Origin: an uncultured Oscillospiraceae bacterium
Lineage (GTDB): Bacteria > Bacillota > Clostridia > Oscillospirales > Acutalibacteraceae
Direction of reading: 5' to 3'
Length of the DNA stretch: 13,876 nt
Assembly: GCA_958451705.1 (NCBI GenBank)
Contig: CAUDRD010000014.1
Location: forward strand, 1-13,876
In this document: positions 7,579 to 13,403 of the stretch, piece after piece
How the letters are laid out: every line of letters starts with the position of its first letter
Numbering within the stretch: position 1 is the stretch's first letter
Notes under the pieces: model-generated
Seen by the model: only the letters and a program-made list of their open reading frames with translations
The model's database searches: none
What the model was told of the DNA's origin: nothing
Position numbers and translations under genes: made by a program

Positions 7579-7601
7579 AAAAAAGCTGAAAAATGCAGAA
7601 T

Positions 7602-7665
7602 GTGCAGCGGACGAAATAGAATTTTAAAATTTACGCTGCACTTTACGCATATAATTTAAAATTAT
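7602..7665 (+). promoter_or_regulatory. promoter region of the sialidase gene with two inverted repeats
   Basis: A perfect TATAAT (-10) is at 7650-7655, but no good -35 lies at the right distance. Two symmetric elements surround it. GTGCAGCG/CGCTGCAC (7602-7609/7634-7641) are 24 bases apart with an AATTTTAAAATT palindrome between them. ATAATTT-A-AAATTAT (7651-7665) overlaps the -10. The weak -35 and palindromes suggest a regulated promoter; a regulator is not identifiable here. Confidence 0.45.
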
Positions 7666-7680
7666 ACGGAGGCGAATTAA

Positions 7681-9207
7681 ATGGTTTTTGCGGCTGTTTT
7701 ATCGGGAGTTTTCTATCTTCTTTTTACTGCCGGTCTTATTTTGTTTATAAGAGTAAATCATGGATTGTTTTTCAGTACTGCTAAGTTTTCAATAATTTCA
7801 TGTATAGCTCTTTTGGTATTCCCGGCAGTATACGCAGGTATATTCTGGATAGGAAACGATTTTAGAATTTTTTCCGCCTTTGCGACTGCTTTAAGCGTTC
7901 TTTTGCTTGCTTTCCTTATCTATAAGGGACTTATAGCCGACCTCTTTCAGCCCCTTGCCCTTACAACCGAGGGCACAATAATAATGATTGCCGGCGCAGT
8001 ACTCACTCTTGTTGCAAATGTTATCTGTTCTTTTTCCTCTTCCTTTGCGCCTGTTTCCTTTGCCTCTTCCCTTGGGCTTTTCTGCGTCATGGTTTGGGGA
8101 CTTATCTGGGCAAAGACGCAGGGCTGGCAGAAATTTCAAAATCTCAAAGAAGAACCTCTTTTTATTTTTGAAAACGGAGAGGGAGGATATTCCACTTTCC
8201 GTCTTCCTTCCCTTGTAAGGCTTAAAAAAGATTTTCTCAACATAAGGGATAAAAACTTTACTTCCGATGTGCTTATGGCCTGCGCCGAGGGAAGAAAAAA
8301 TTCAGCCCGTGACACGGGAGTTGTAGATATAGTCTGCAAATTTTCATCAGATAACGGAAAAACCTGGACTCCTCTTAAAGTTCTCTTTACATACGGAGAT
8401 AAAGTCGGCAAATACGGAAATCCTACTCCCGTTGCCGATGAAAAAACCGGTCTTATTGATTTTGTCCTTATGACCGCCACTGAGGAAAGCGGCTTTAACT
8501 ACGATACCTACTGCTACAGAGGAACTCTCACTTCCGATTATGAGTTCCACTGGGAGGATAAGAAAAACATTTCTCTTCCGAAGCTTCAGGGTAAAGTCAA
8601 ATCCGGCTCCGACGGAGTGCGTAAGGATACACTTATGGTTGGCCCCGGCAAAGGCGTTCAGATTAAAAATGGCGAAAAGGCGGGTCGTCTTGTAATTCCC
8701 GCAAGTAACGACGGAGAGTCCTTTGTCCTTTACAGTGACGACAGCGGAAAACACTGGCAGAGAGGCGAAAAAGCCGGTTCCGGCAACGAGTGTGAAGCGG
8801 CCGAGCTTCAAAACGGCAATATTGTAATGGTAGTGCGTGAAAACACTCTTTGCACAATGTATCATCCAAAGCAGTTCCAGCGCCTTTCATATTCCTCCAA
8901 CGGAGGCGAAAGCTGGTACGAAACTATGTTTGAAACTAAGCTTCGCACACCAATATGTATGACTTCCCTTGACAGAGCCGGTGAATTTTTCTGCATTTCC
9001 TATCCCGATTCCTTTACAACGAGACGGGGACTTACTGCCGCAGTAAGCTTTGACGACGGAAAAAGCTGGAGTAAAAAGCTTTTGTATTCTGGAGCGGCAG
9101 GATATTCCAGTATAGCCGTAAACGAGGATGGAGACGCCTTTGTACTGGCTGAAATCGGAAAGGTGAATTATAACGAAGCTCTTGTATTTCTTCACGCTAA
9201 ATTTTAA
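7681..9207 (+). CDS. membrane-anchored sialidase (exo-alpha-sialidase-like, Asp-box protein)
   Basis: Predicted to remove terminal sialic acids from glycans. Residues 1-145 hold about five hydrophobic segments (1-25, 36-57, 64-85, 98-118, 127-144) and no cleavable signal peptide. A six-bladed sialidase-type propeller follows from about 157. It has the FRLP motif (173-176) with the first catalytic Arg (174) and four Asp boxes (SSDNGKTW 222-229, SDDSGKHW 352-359, SSNGGESW 405-412, SFDDGKSW 456-463). Likely active-site residues appear in family order: Asp211 as acid/base, Glu370 in NEC, Arg386, Arg448 or Arg449, and nucleophile Tyr475. GGAGG lies eight bases before the ATG. The gene stands alone without sialic-acid transport or catabolism genes nearby. 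Positive charges at 24, 35, 82, 145 and 151 lie on the same side as the catalytic domain, leaving its orientation unclear. The substrate is inferred from family membership. Confidence 0.88.
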   Translation: MVFAAVLSGVFYLLFTAGLILFIRVNHGLFFSTAKFSIISCIALLVFPAVYAGIFWIGNDFRIFSAFATALSVLLLAFLIYKGLIADLFQPLALTTEGTIIMIAGAVLTLVANVICSFSSSFAPVSFASSLGLFCVMVWGLIWAKTQGWQKFQNLKEEPLFIFENGEGGYSTFRLPSLVRLKKDFLNIRDKNFTSDVLMACAEGRKNSARDTGVVDIVCKFSSDNGKTWTPLKVLFTYGDKVGKYGNPTPVADEKTGLIDFVLMTATEESGFNYDTYCYRGTLTSDYEFHWEDKKNISLPKLQGKVKSGSDGVRKDTLMVGPGKGVQIKNGEKAGRLVIPASNDGESFVLYSDDSGKHWQRGEKAGSGNECEAAELQNGNIVMVVRENTLCTMYHPKQFQRLSYSSNGGESWYETMFETKLRTPICMTSLDRAGEFFCISYPDSFTTRRGLTAAVSFDDGKSWSKKLLYSGAAGYSSIAVNEDGDAFVLAEIGKVNYNEALVFLHAKF

Positions 9208-9235
9208 TCCATTTTAAGGTTAATACAGTTAAAGG

Positions 9236-9285
9236 AACAGCGCCTTACAGCTTTAAAAAATCCTGTAAGACGCTGTTTTTATTTA
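9236..9285. terminator. terminator between convergent sialidase gene and spoVAE
   Basis: AACAGCG-C-CTTACAG (9236-9250) pairs with CTGTAAG-A-CGCTGTT (9263-9277) through 14 pairs with one C/A mismatch and a 12-base loop, followed by a T run (to 9280) and ATTTAT. It serves the plus-strand sialidase gene. It abuts the spoVAE stop codon at 9279-9281, so it may also stop minus-strand transcription, although the T tract on that side is poorer. Confidence 0.85.
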
Positions 9286-9632
9286 TCCTTGGGCTTTGTG
9301 ACAAGGGATACCGCAAGGCCTCCGATCATAGCGGCGGTGATTCCTGCGGCTCCCGCTGTTAGGGGGCCCGTCAGAACGCCTGAAAGACCTTTTTCGGCAA
9401 CGGCTTCTTTTGTGCCCTGGGCAAGAAGACTGCCGAATCCTGTAAGGGGGGTAAGGGCTCCTGCACCGGACCAGTTAACTATCGGTTCGTATAAACCTAT
9501 CCCTCCAAGGATAACTCCGGCCACCACGAATGAAACCAGTATTTTTGCGGGGGTGAGATTTGTGCGGTCAATTAAAATCTGTCCTATGCCGCAGATTAAA
9601 CCTCCTATGAGAAAAGCCTTAAAAAAAATCAT
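9279..9632 (-). CDS. spoVAE: stage V sporulation protein AE
   Basis: A membrane component of the SpoVA channel, which moves Ca2+-dipicolinic acid into the forespore and out at germination. The 117-residue product matches the short SpoVAE form. It has a first membrane segment (about 3-22) running into DRTNLTPAKILVSFVVAG, then GLYEPIVNWSGAGALTPLTGFG, a family hallmark, then GLSGVLTGPLTAGAAGITAAMIGG and a final membrane segment. The ATG gives the expected N-terminus, but the best ribosome binding site (GGGAAGG, 9647-9653) is 14 bases away, which is long. The frame stays open upstream without a start codon until a stop near 9760. The usual partners spoVAC and spoVAD are absent here: the divergent neighbour is pnuC. 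A forespore sigma-G promoter is expected; GAATA (9716-9720) and TCTAATA (9692-9698) with a 17-base spacer are only a poor match. Confidence 0.93.
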   Translation of the reverse strand: MIFFKAFLIGGLICGIGQILIDRTNLTPAKILVSFVVAGVILGGIGLYEPIVNWSGAGALTPLTGFGSLLAQGTKEAVAEKGLSGVLTGPLTAGAAGITAAMIGGLAVSLVTKPKDK

Positions 9633-9796
9633 CTGTTCAGCACTTACCTTCCCAAAGCTGCCTCTATAAGAAGAAACAGCAGCTTTTTCTATATTAGAAC
9701 ACTTAAATTTGTAATTATTCTTTGCCGAAAAAAAGAAAATATGCTGAACACATAAAGTTTACAGACAAAATTTTATTATTAAATTTTAAAAAGATA

Positions 9797-9825
9797 TTGA
9801 TTTTGCGGTCAAGGTATAGTATTCT
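9797..9825 (+). promoter_or_regulatory. candidate sigma-A promoter of pnuC
   Basis: TTGATT (9797-9802), a 17-base spacer and TATTCT (9820-9825). Transcription would start near 9832, immediately before the structured leader. This lies in the 297-base gap between divergent spoVAE and pnuC; the rest of the gap is AT-rich and shows nothing else recognisable. Confidence 0.55.
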
Positions 9826-9835
9826 TTAGCAGTTA

Positions 9836-9917
9836 GCTGCCACCGGGTAGCAGATGCAATAGCATCCGTTTGCACATCGTTAGGTCTTTGAAGATGTGTG
9901 CGGGTGTTTATTTTTTT
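9836..9917 (+). ncRNA. structured leader RNA of pnuC, candidate cis-regulator (class not recognised)
   Basis: Three consecutive hairpins fill the leader: GCTGCC-ACCG-GGTAGC (9836-9851), GATGC-AATA-GCATC (9853-9866), and CACATC/GATGTG (9873-9878/9893-9898) with an alternative register GCACAT/GTGTGC (9872-9877/9896-9901). CACC in the first hairpin (9841-9844) can also pair with GGTG at 9903-9906, closing the whole element or making a pseudoknot. A T-rich run (9907-9917) leads directly into the ribosome binding site GGAGG (9918-9922), so the third hairpin could act as an attenuator or hide the site. pnuC genes are known riboswitch targets (NAD+-II, the pnuC motif), but I cannot match this RNA to that or any other class by eye. 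Confidence 0.5.
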
Positions 9918-9929
9918 GGAGGTTTTACT

Positions 9930-10631
9930 ATGTTTAAAATAAAATCTGCAATAAATTATTTTTCAAAAGGCGAAATACTGCTTTGGTCAATGTCGGTACT
10001 GGTTATTTTAGTTTCGTTTTTTGCCTTTGACAGAGAAAATTATTTAACCCTCTCCGCCTCTGTTATCGGTGCAACCTCCCTGATTTTTTGCGCCAAAGGC
10101 AATCCTTTGGGTCAGATTTTAATTGTTGCCTTCAGCGTTATTTACGGCATAATCTCCTTTACGTTCGCCTATTACGGGGAGATGATAACATATCTGGGTA
10201 TGACTGCGCCTATGGCGGTTTTCGCTTTTGTTTCATGGATTAAAAATCCTTATAAGGGAAACAAATCTGAGGTAAAGGTAAACGATTTAAAGTTTGCCGA
10301 AATCATTTTTATGCTTGTTCTTACAGCGGCAGTGACAGCGGTTTTCTATTTTATTTTAAAATTCTTCAATACGGCAAACTTGCTTCCGAGCACCTTGTCG
10401 GTTGCCACCAGCTTTATAGCCGTTTATCTTACTTTCAGAAGGAGCCCGTATTTTGCCCTTGCATATGCAGCCAACGACATAGTGCTCATTGTGCTTTGGG
10501 TTTTAGCCTCGTTGACGGATGTTTCCTATATCTCCGTAACAGTATGCTTTATCATGTTTTTGGTAAATGATATTTACGGCTTTGTTAACTGGCTCAGAAT
10601 GAGGAAAAGGCAGATGCAGGTAACTGCTTAA
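9930..10631 (+). CDS. pnuC: PnuC-family nicotinamide riboside (vitamin) transporter
   Basis: Facilitated-diffusion transporter of the plasma membrane, expected to import nicotinamide riboside for NAD salvage, with trapping by phosphorylation in the cytoplasm. The 233-residue product is almost wholly membrane-embedded with about seven segments (about 17-33, 37-55, 61-80, 86-104, 121-143, 156-169, 178-195, and a last pair to 221), in line with the family. The C-terminal signature YAANDIVLIVLWVLAS (179-194) followed by FLVNDIYGFVNW (210-221) is typical of PnuC. GGAGG lies seven bases before the ATG; the frame is open back to a TTG at 9870, but that lies inside the structured leader. Some PnuC relatives carry thiamine or riboflavin (PnuT, PnuX), and no nicotinamide kinase gene is adjacent, so the substrate is the least certain part. 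Confidence 0.9.
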   Translation: MFKIKSAINYFSKGEILLWSMSVLVILVSFFAFDRENYLTLSASVIGATSLIFCAKGNPLGQILIVAFSVIYGIISFTFAYYGEMITYLGMTAPMAVFAFVSWIKNPYKGNKSEVKVNDLKFAEIIFMLVLTAAVTAVFYFILKFFNTANLLPSTLSVATSFIAVYLTFRRSPYFALAYAANDIVLIVLWVLASLTDVSYISVTVCFIMFLVNDIYGFVNWLRMRKRQMQVTA

Positions 10632-10641
10632 TTGCAGCAAA

Positions 10642-10668
10642 AAAAGCGGCGTATAATGCGCCGCTTTT
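10642..10668. terminator. bidirectional terminator between pnuC and the convergent zinc-ribbon gene
   Basis: AAAAGCGGCG (10642-10651) pairs with CGCCGCTTTT (10659-10668) around a 7-base loop. Each strand has a T run after the stem (plus strand to 10668, minus strand opposite the A run at 10639-10645), and both genes converge on it. Confidence 0.92.
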
Positions 10669-10689
10669 GATTGAGCGTTTTGGTTTCAG

Positions 10690-11112
10690 TTAATTTATAA
10701 TTCTGAATTTTCCTATAAGGGGAAGCTCTTTAAATTCACCGTTGATTGCGTTCATAATACCCATAATGAGGCATATTAAGCAGAAAACTCCCCATATCCA
10801 TCCTAAAACAGGAATTACCGAGAGAAGCGTGAACAGCCATAAAAGAAGGGCCTGGTTAGCGTGGAAACGGATGAACCTTGAATTGGGGGCTGCGACAAGA
10901 GAGATGACAATCATGCCTATGTATCCTACTGCGGCAAGATTTTTATTGGCAGCTATATCGGCCTGCATATCGTAGTTGTCAAAAGGCTGCTGCTGAGGCG
11001 GTACTGTGGACTGAGGCTGAGGCTGTGGTTCCGATAATTTAGCTCCGCATACCGTACAGAAAAGTGCGTTGTCATCTAACTGATTGCCGCAGACATTACA
11101 AAATTTACTCAT
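10690..11112 (-). CDS. zinc-ribbon and DUF4870-like membrane protein, function unknown
   Basis: A 140-residue protein. It opens with a zinc ribbon (CNVCGNQL...CTVCGAKL; Cys5, 8, 19 and 22 form two CxxC knuckles). A Pro/Gln-rich linker follows (about 29-43), then a membrane domain with about three hydrophobic segments (59-76, 89-106, 108-125). The SRFIRFHANQALLLW stretch (78-92) and the C-terminal ELPLIGKFRII are characteristic of the DUF4870 / Tic20-like family, whose biochemical role is not known. The ribbon is probably cytoplasmic and structural or a protein-interaction module. The start is well supported by AAAGGAGG nine bases upstream. The gene is transcribed alone, ending at the bidirectional terminator. 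A perfect palindrome overlaps its likely -10, which suggests control by a dimeric repressor. Confidence 0.85.
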   Translation of the reverse strand: MSKFCNVCGNQLDDNALFCTVCGAKLSEPQPQPQSTVPPQQQPFDNYDMQADIAANKNLAAVGYIGMIVISLVAAPNSRFIRFHANQALLLWLFTLLSVIPVLGWIWGVFCLICLIMGIMNAINGEFKELPLIGKFRIIN

Positions 11113-11150
11113 AGATTAAACCTCCTTTAATATGTAAAAGAATAATGCCT

Positions 11151-11168
11151 TTGTGTAATTATACACAA
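11151..11168 (-). promoter_or_regulatory. palindromic operator candidate over the -10 of the zinc-ribbon gene
   Basis: TTGTGTA-ATTA-TACACAA is a perfect 7-4-7 inverted repeat. Read on the minus strand it contains TATAAT (11163-11158), a perfect -10 about 45 bases before the gene's start. The -35 at a 17-base spacing (TGGTAA, 11186-11181) is weak. The symmetry over the -10 is what a repressor site would look like; the regulator is unknown. Confidence 0.45.
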
Positions 11169-11301
11169 TTTTAAGACTATTTACCATAGCTTTTTTAAAA
11201 ACAATGATATTTTATGTCGTACAAATTTACGAAATCAATTATAACTGAAATTATCTAAGTAAAAGTTTATTTAAGTTTTAAGGGAGGCCTTTTTCTTTTT
11301 C

Positions 11302-11331
11302 TTGCACAAATTAAGAGGTTTATGATAAAAT
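11302..11331 (+). promoter_or_regulatory. candidate promoter of lepA (distal)
   Basis: TTGCAC (11302-11307), an 18-base spacer and TAAAAT (11326-11331). Transcription would start near 11338, about 75 bases before the lepA start. Confidence 0.4.
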
Positions 11332-11360
11332 AAATATATTATGTAATTTTTTGCAATAGC

Positions 11361-11389
11361 GTACTTTTTAAGTACTTCGTAGGTATAAT
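11361..11389 (+). promoter_or_regulatory. candidate promoter of lepA (proximal) with an inverted repeat at the -35
   Basis: A perfect TATAAT at 11384-11389 has a poor -35 (GTACTT, 11361-11366, spacer 17). That -35 is one arm of a perfect inverted repeat, GTACTT-TTT-AAGTAC (11361-11375), which may be an operator. The transcript leader would be very short (about 16 bases). Confidence 0.4.
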
Positions 11390-11411
11390 TGATATTCAGA
11401 GGTGAATGGTT

Positions 11412-13223
11412 TTGGCAATACCCAGAAGCAATATCAGAAATTTTTCAATAATCGCCCATATAGACCACGGAAAATCCACTTTGGCGGACAGACTTCTTGA
11501 AGTGACAAATTCCGTAGCCTTAAGGGATATGACGGCTCAGCTCCTTGACAATATGGATCTTGAGAGAGAGCGTGGAATCACAATTAAAGCCCATGCGGTA
11601 AAGCTTGATTACAAAGCTAAAGATGGGGAAGAATACGAGCTTAACCTTATTGACACTCCCGGTCACGTTGACTTTAACTATGAGGTATCAAGGTCACTTG
11701 CGGCCTGTGAGGGAGCAGTGCTTATTATAGATGCTTCTCAGGGCATTGAGGCACAGACTTTGGCAAACACTTACCTTGCCCTTGACCACGACCTTGAAAT
11801 AGTTCCCGTAATAAATAAAATCGACCTTCCTGCGGCGGACCCTGAAAGAGTAGCCCATGAGGTTGAGGATATTATAGGAATACCCTGTTTGGATGCACCA
11901 AGAGTTTCGGCTAAAACGGGAGAGAATATCGAACAGGTTCTCGAAAGAATAGTTTCCGATATACCGGCTCCTGAGGGCGACGACGAAAAACCCCTTAAAG
12001 CCCTTGTATTTGACTCCGTATATGACAGCTATAGAGGCGTTATAGTATATGTCCGAATTAAGGACGGCAAGATAAAGGCCGGAGATACAATGCGCATGAT
12101 GGCTACGGGAGCACAGTTTACCGTTGTAGAGGTTGGCTGCATGAGAGCTACAAGCATGGAGCCTATGGACGAGCTGAGAGCGGGAGACGTAGGATACATC
12201 ACCGCTTCAATTAAGACAGTCAGCGACGCAAGAGTCGGCGATACCGTAACCCTTGCCACAAATCCTGCCTCGGAGCCTCTTCCCGGATACCGTCAGGTAA
12301 ACCCCATGGTTTTCTGCGGAGTTTATCCTGCCGATGGAGCCGATTACGAAAATCTTCGTGACGCTTTGGAAAAGCTTCAGCTTAATGACGCTTCCCTTTC
12401 TTATGAGCCTGAAACCTCCGGAGCCTTGGGCTTCGGTTTCAGATGCGGATTTTTGGGACTTCTCCACCTTGAAATAATTCAGGAGCGTCTTGAAAGGGAA
12501 TATAATCTTGACCTTGTTACCACAATTCCCAGCGTTGTCTACCGTGTTCATCTCACCGACGGCAGCGTTGTAAACGTGGATAACCCGACCCATTATCCCG
12601 ACCCGGCAGTTATCGACTACTGTGAGGAGCCTATGACCAACGCTCATATTTACGCTCCGCCGGATTATGTAGGGGCTATAATGGACCTTTGTCAGGACAG
12701 ACGAGGCATATTTAAAGATATGACCTATCTTGCTCCCGACAGAGTGGATATACACTATGAGCTTCCCCTTAATGAAATCATCTATGACTTTTTCGATGTT
12801 CTTAAGTCGAGAACAAGGGGATATGCCTCTTTCGACTATGAAATTGACCAGTACAGCCGTTCGCAGCTTGTAAAGCTTGACGTACTGCTTAACGGCGATA
12901 TTGTGGACGCCCTTTCCTTTATTATCCATGCGGATAAGGCTTATTCCAGGGCGAGAAAAATTGCCGAAAAGCTTAAGGAAAATATTCCACGCCAGATGTT
13001 TGAAATTCCAATACAGCTTGCAGTTGGCGGTAAGGTTATTGCACGAGAAACCGTAAAGGCAATGCGTAAGGATGTTCTTGCAAAGTGTTACGGCGGCGAT
13101 ATTACCAGAAAGAAAAAGCTTCTTGAAAAACAGAAGGAAGGTAAAAAACGTATGCGTCACTTCGGAACCGTTGAGGTTCCCCAGGAGGCGTTTATGGCTG
13201 TTCTCAAACTTGACGACGAATAA
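11412..13223 (+). CDS. lepA: elongation factor 4 (LepA), translational GTPase
   Basis: A ribosome-dependent GTPase of the EF-G-like family that binds stalled or assembling ribosomes and is associated with the inner membrane in some bacteria. The 603-residue product is full length. All G motifs are intact: AHIDHGKST (15-23), RGIT (54-57), DTPGH (81-85), NKID (135-138) and a SAKTG G5 loop. EF-G-like domains 2, 3 and 5 follow, and the unique C-terminal domain ends with RHFGTVEVPQEAFMAVLKL. An ATG at 11406 would extend it by two residues, but the Shine-Dalgarno GAGGTGA (11399-11405) abuts that ATG. It lies at a proper distance from the TTG at 11412, which gives an N-terminus M-A-I-P-R-S-N-I-R-N-F like that of related proteins. 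The gene is monocistronic, with its own terminator. Confidence 0.97.
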   Translation: MAIPRSNIRNFSIIAHIDHGKSTLADRLLEVTNSVALRDMTAQLLDNMDLERERGITIKAHAVKLDYKAKDGEEYELNLIDTPGHVDFNYEVSRSLAACEGAVLIIDASQGIEAQTLANTYLALDHDLEIVPVINKIDLPAADPERVAHEVEDIIGIPCLDAPRVSAKTGENIEQVLERIVSDIPAPEGDDEKPLKALVFDSVYDSYRGVIVYVRIKDGKIKAGDTMRMMATGAQFTVVEVGCMRATSMEPMDELRAGDVGYITASIKTVSDARVGDTVTLATNPASEPLPGYRQVNPMVFCGVYPADGADYENLRDALEKLQLNDASLSYEPETSGALGFGFRCGFLGLLHLEIIQERLEREYNLDLVTTIPSVVYRVHLTDGSVVNVDNPTHYPDPAVIDYCEEPMTNAHIYAPPDYVGAIMDLCQDRRGIFKDMTYLAPDRVDIHYELPLNEIIYDFFDVLKSRTRGYASFDYEIDQYSRSQLVKLDVLLNGDIVDALSFIIHADKAYSRARKIAEKLKENIPRQMFEIPIQLAVGGKVIARETVKAMRKDVLAKCYGGDITRKKKLLEKQKEGKKRMRHFGTVEVPQEAFMAVLKLDDE

Positions 13224-13225
13224 TA

Positions 13226-13265
13226 AAAAAGTACGGTGCTTTCTTTTGAAGGCACCGTATTTTTA
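13226..13265 (+). terminator. rho-independent terminator of lepA
   Basis: TACGGTGCTTTC (13232-13243) pairs with GAAGGCACCGTA (13248-13259) through 12 pairs including one G-U, with a TTTT loop, followed by TTTTT (13260-13264). It begins just after the lepA stop codon. Confidence 0.94.
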
Positions 13266-13318
13266 TGCCGTAAGATTATTTTATTATAAAATCACTTCCA
13301 ATATTTACAATTTGTTAA

Positions 13319-13347
13319 TTGAAATAGAGTGAAAATAGTTGTATGAT
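13319..13347 (+). promoter_or_regulatory. sigma-A promoter of htpG
   Basis: TTGAAA (13319-13324), a 17-base spacer and TATGAT (13342-13347). The predicted start site (about 13354) falls inside the CIRCE element, the arrangement expected for repression by HrcA. Confidence 0.75.
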
Positions 13348-13350
13348 AAA

Positions 13351-13377
13351 TTAGCACTCAAAGAACGAGAGTGCTAA
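13351..13377 (+). promoter_or_regulatory. CIRCE operator (HrcA binding site)
   Basis: TTAGCACTC (13351-13359), nine bases, GAGTGCTAA (13369-13377): an exact match to the CIRCE consensus with perfect 9-bp arms and the canonical 9-base spacer. It overlaps the transcription start of htpG, so HrcA should repress the gene at low temperature and release it on heat shock. Confidence 0.97.
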
Positions 13378-13403
13378 TTTATATTTACAAAGGGGACATC
13401 ACA

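Noticed and set aside
9289..9669. 126-codon plus-strand frame opposite spoVAE
   Set aside because: Its Ala/Pro-rich product is a shadow of the Gly/Ala-rich SpoVAE sequence; SpoVAE is the recognisable protein.
9870..9929. TTG-initiated 20-residue extension of PnuC
   Set aside because: It runs through the leader hairpins and T run; the ATG at 9930 has GGAGG seven bases upstream.
11278..11300. Possible small terminator (AAGG-GAGG-CCTT followed by T-rich sequence) upstream of lepA
   Set aside because: A four-pair stem is too weak, and no transcript is known to need termination there.
12207..13160. 317-codon antisense reading frame opposite lepA
   Set aside because: lepA is certain and conserved along this whole stretch; the antisense product has no family resemblance and no start signals.
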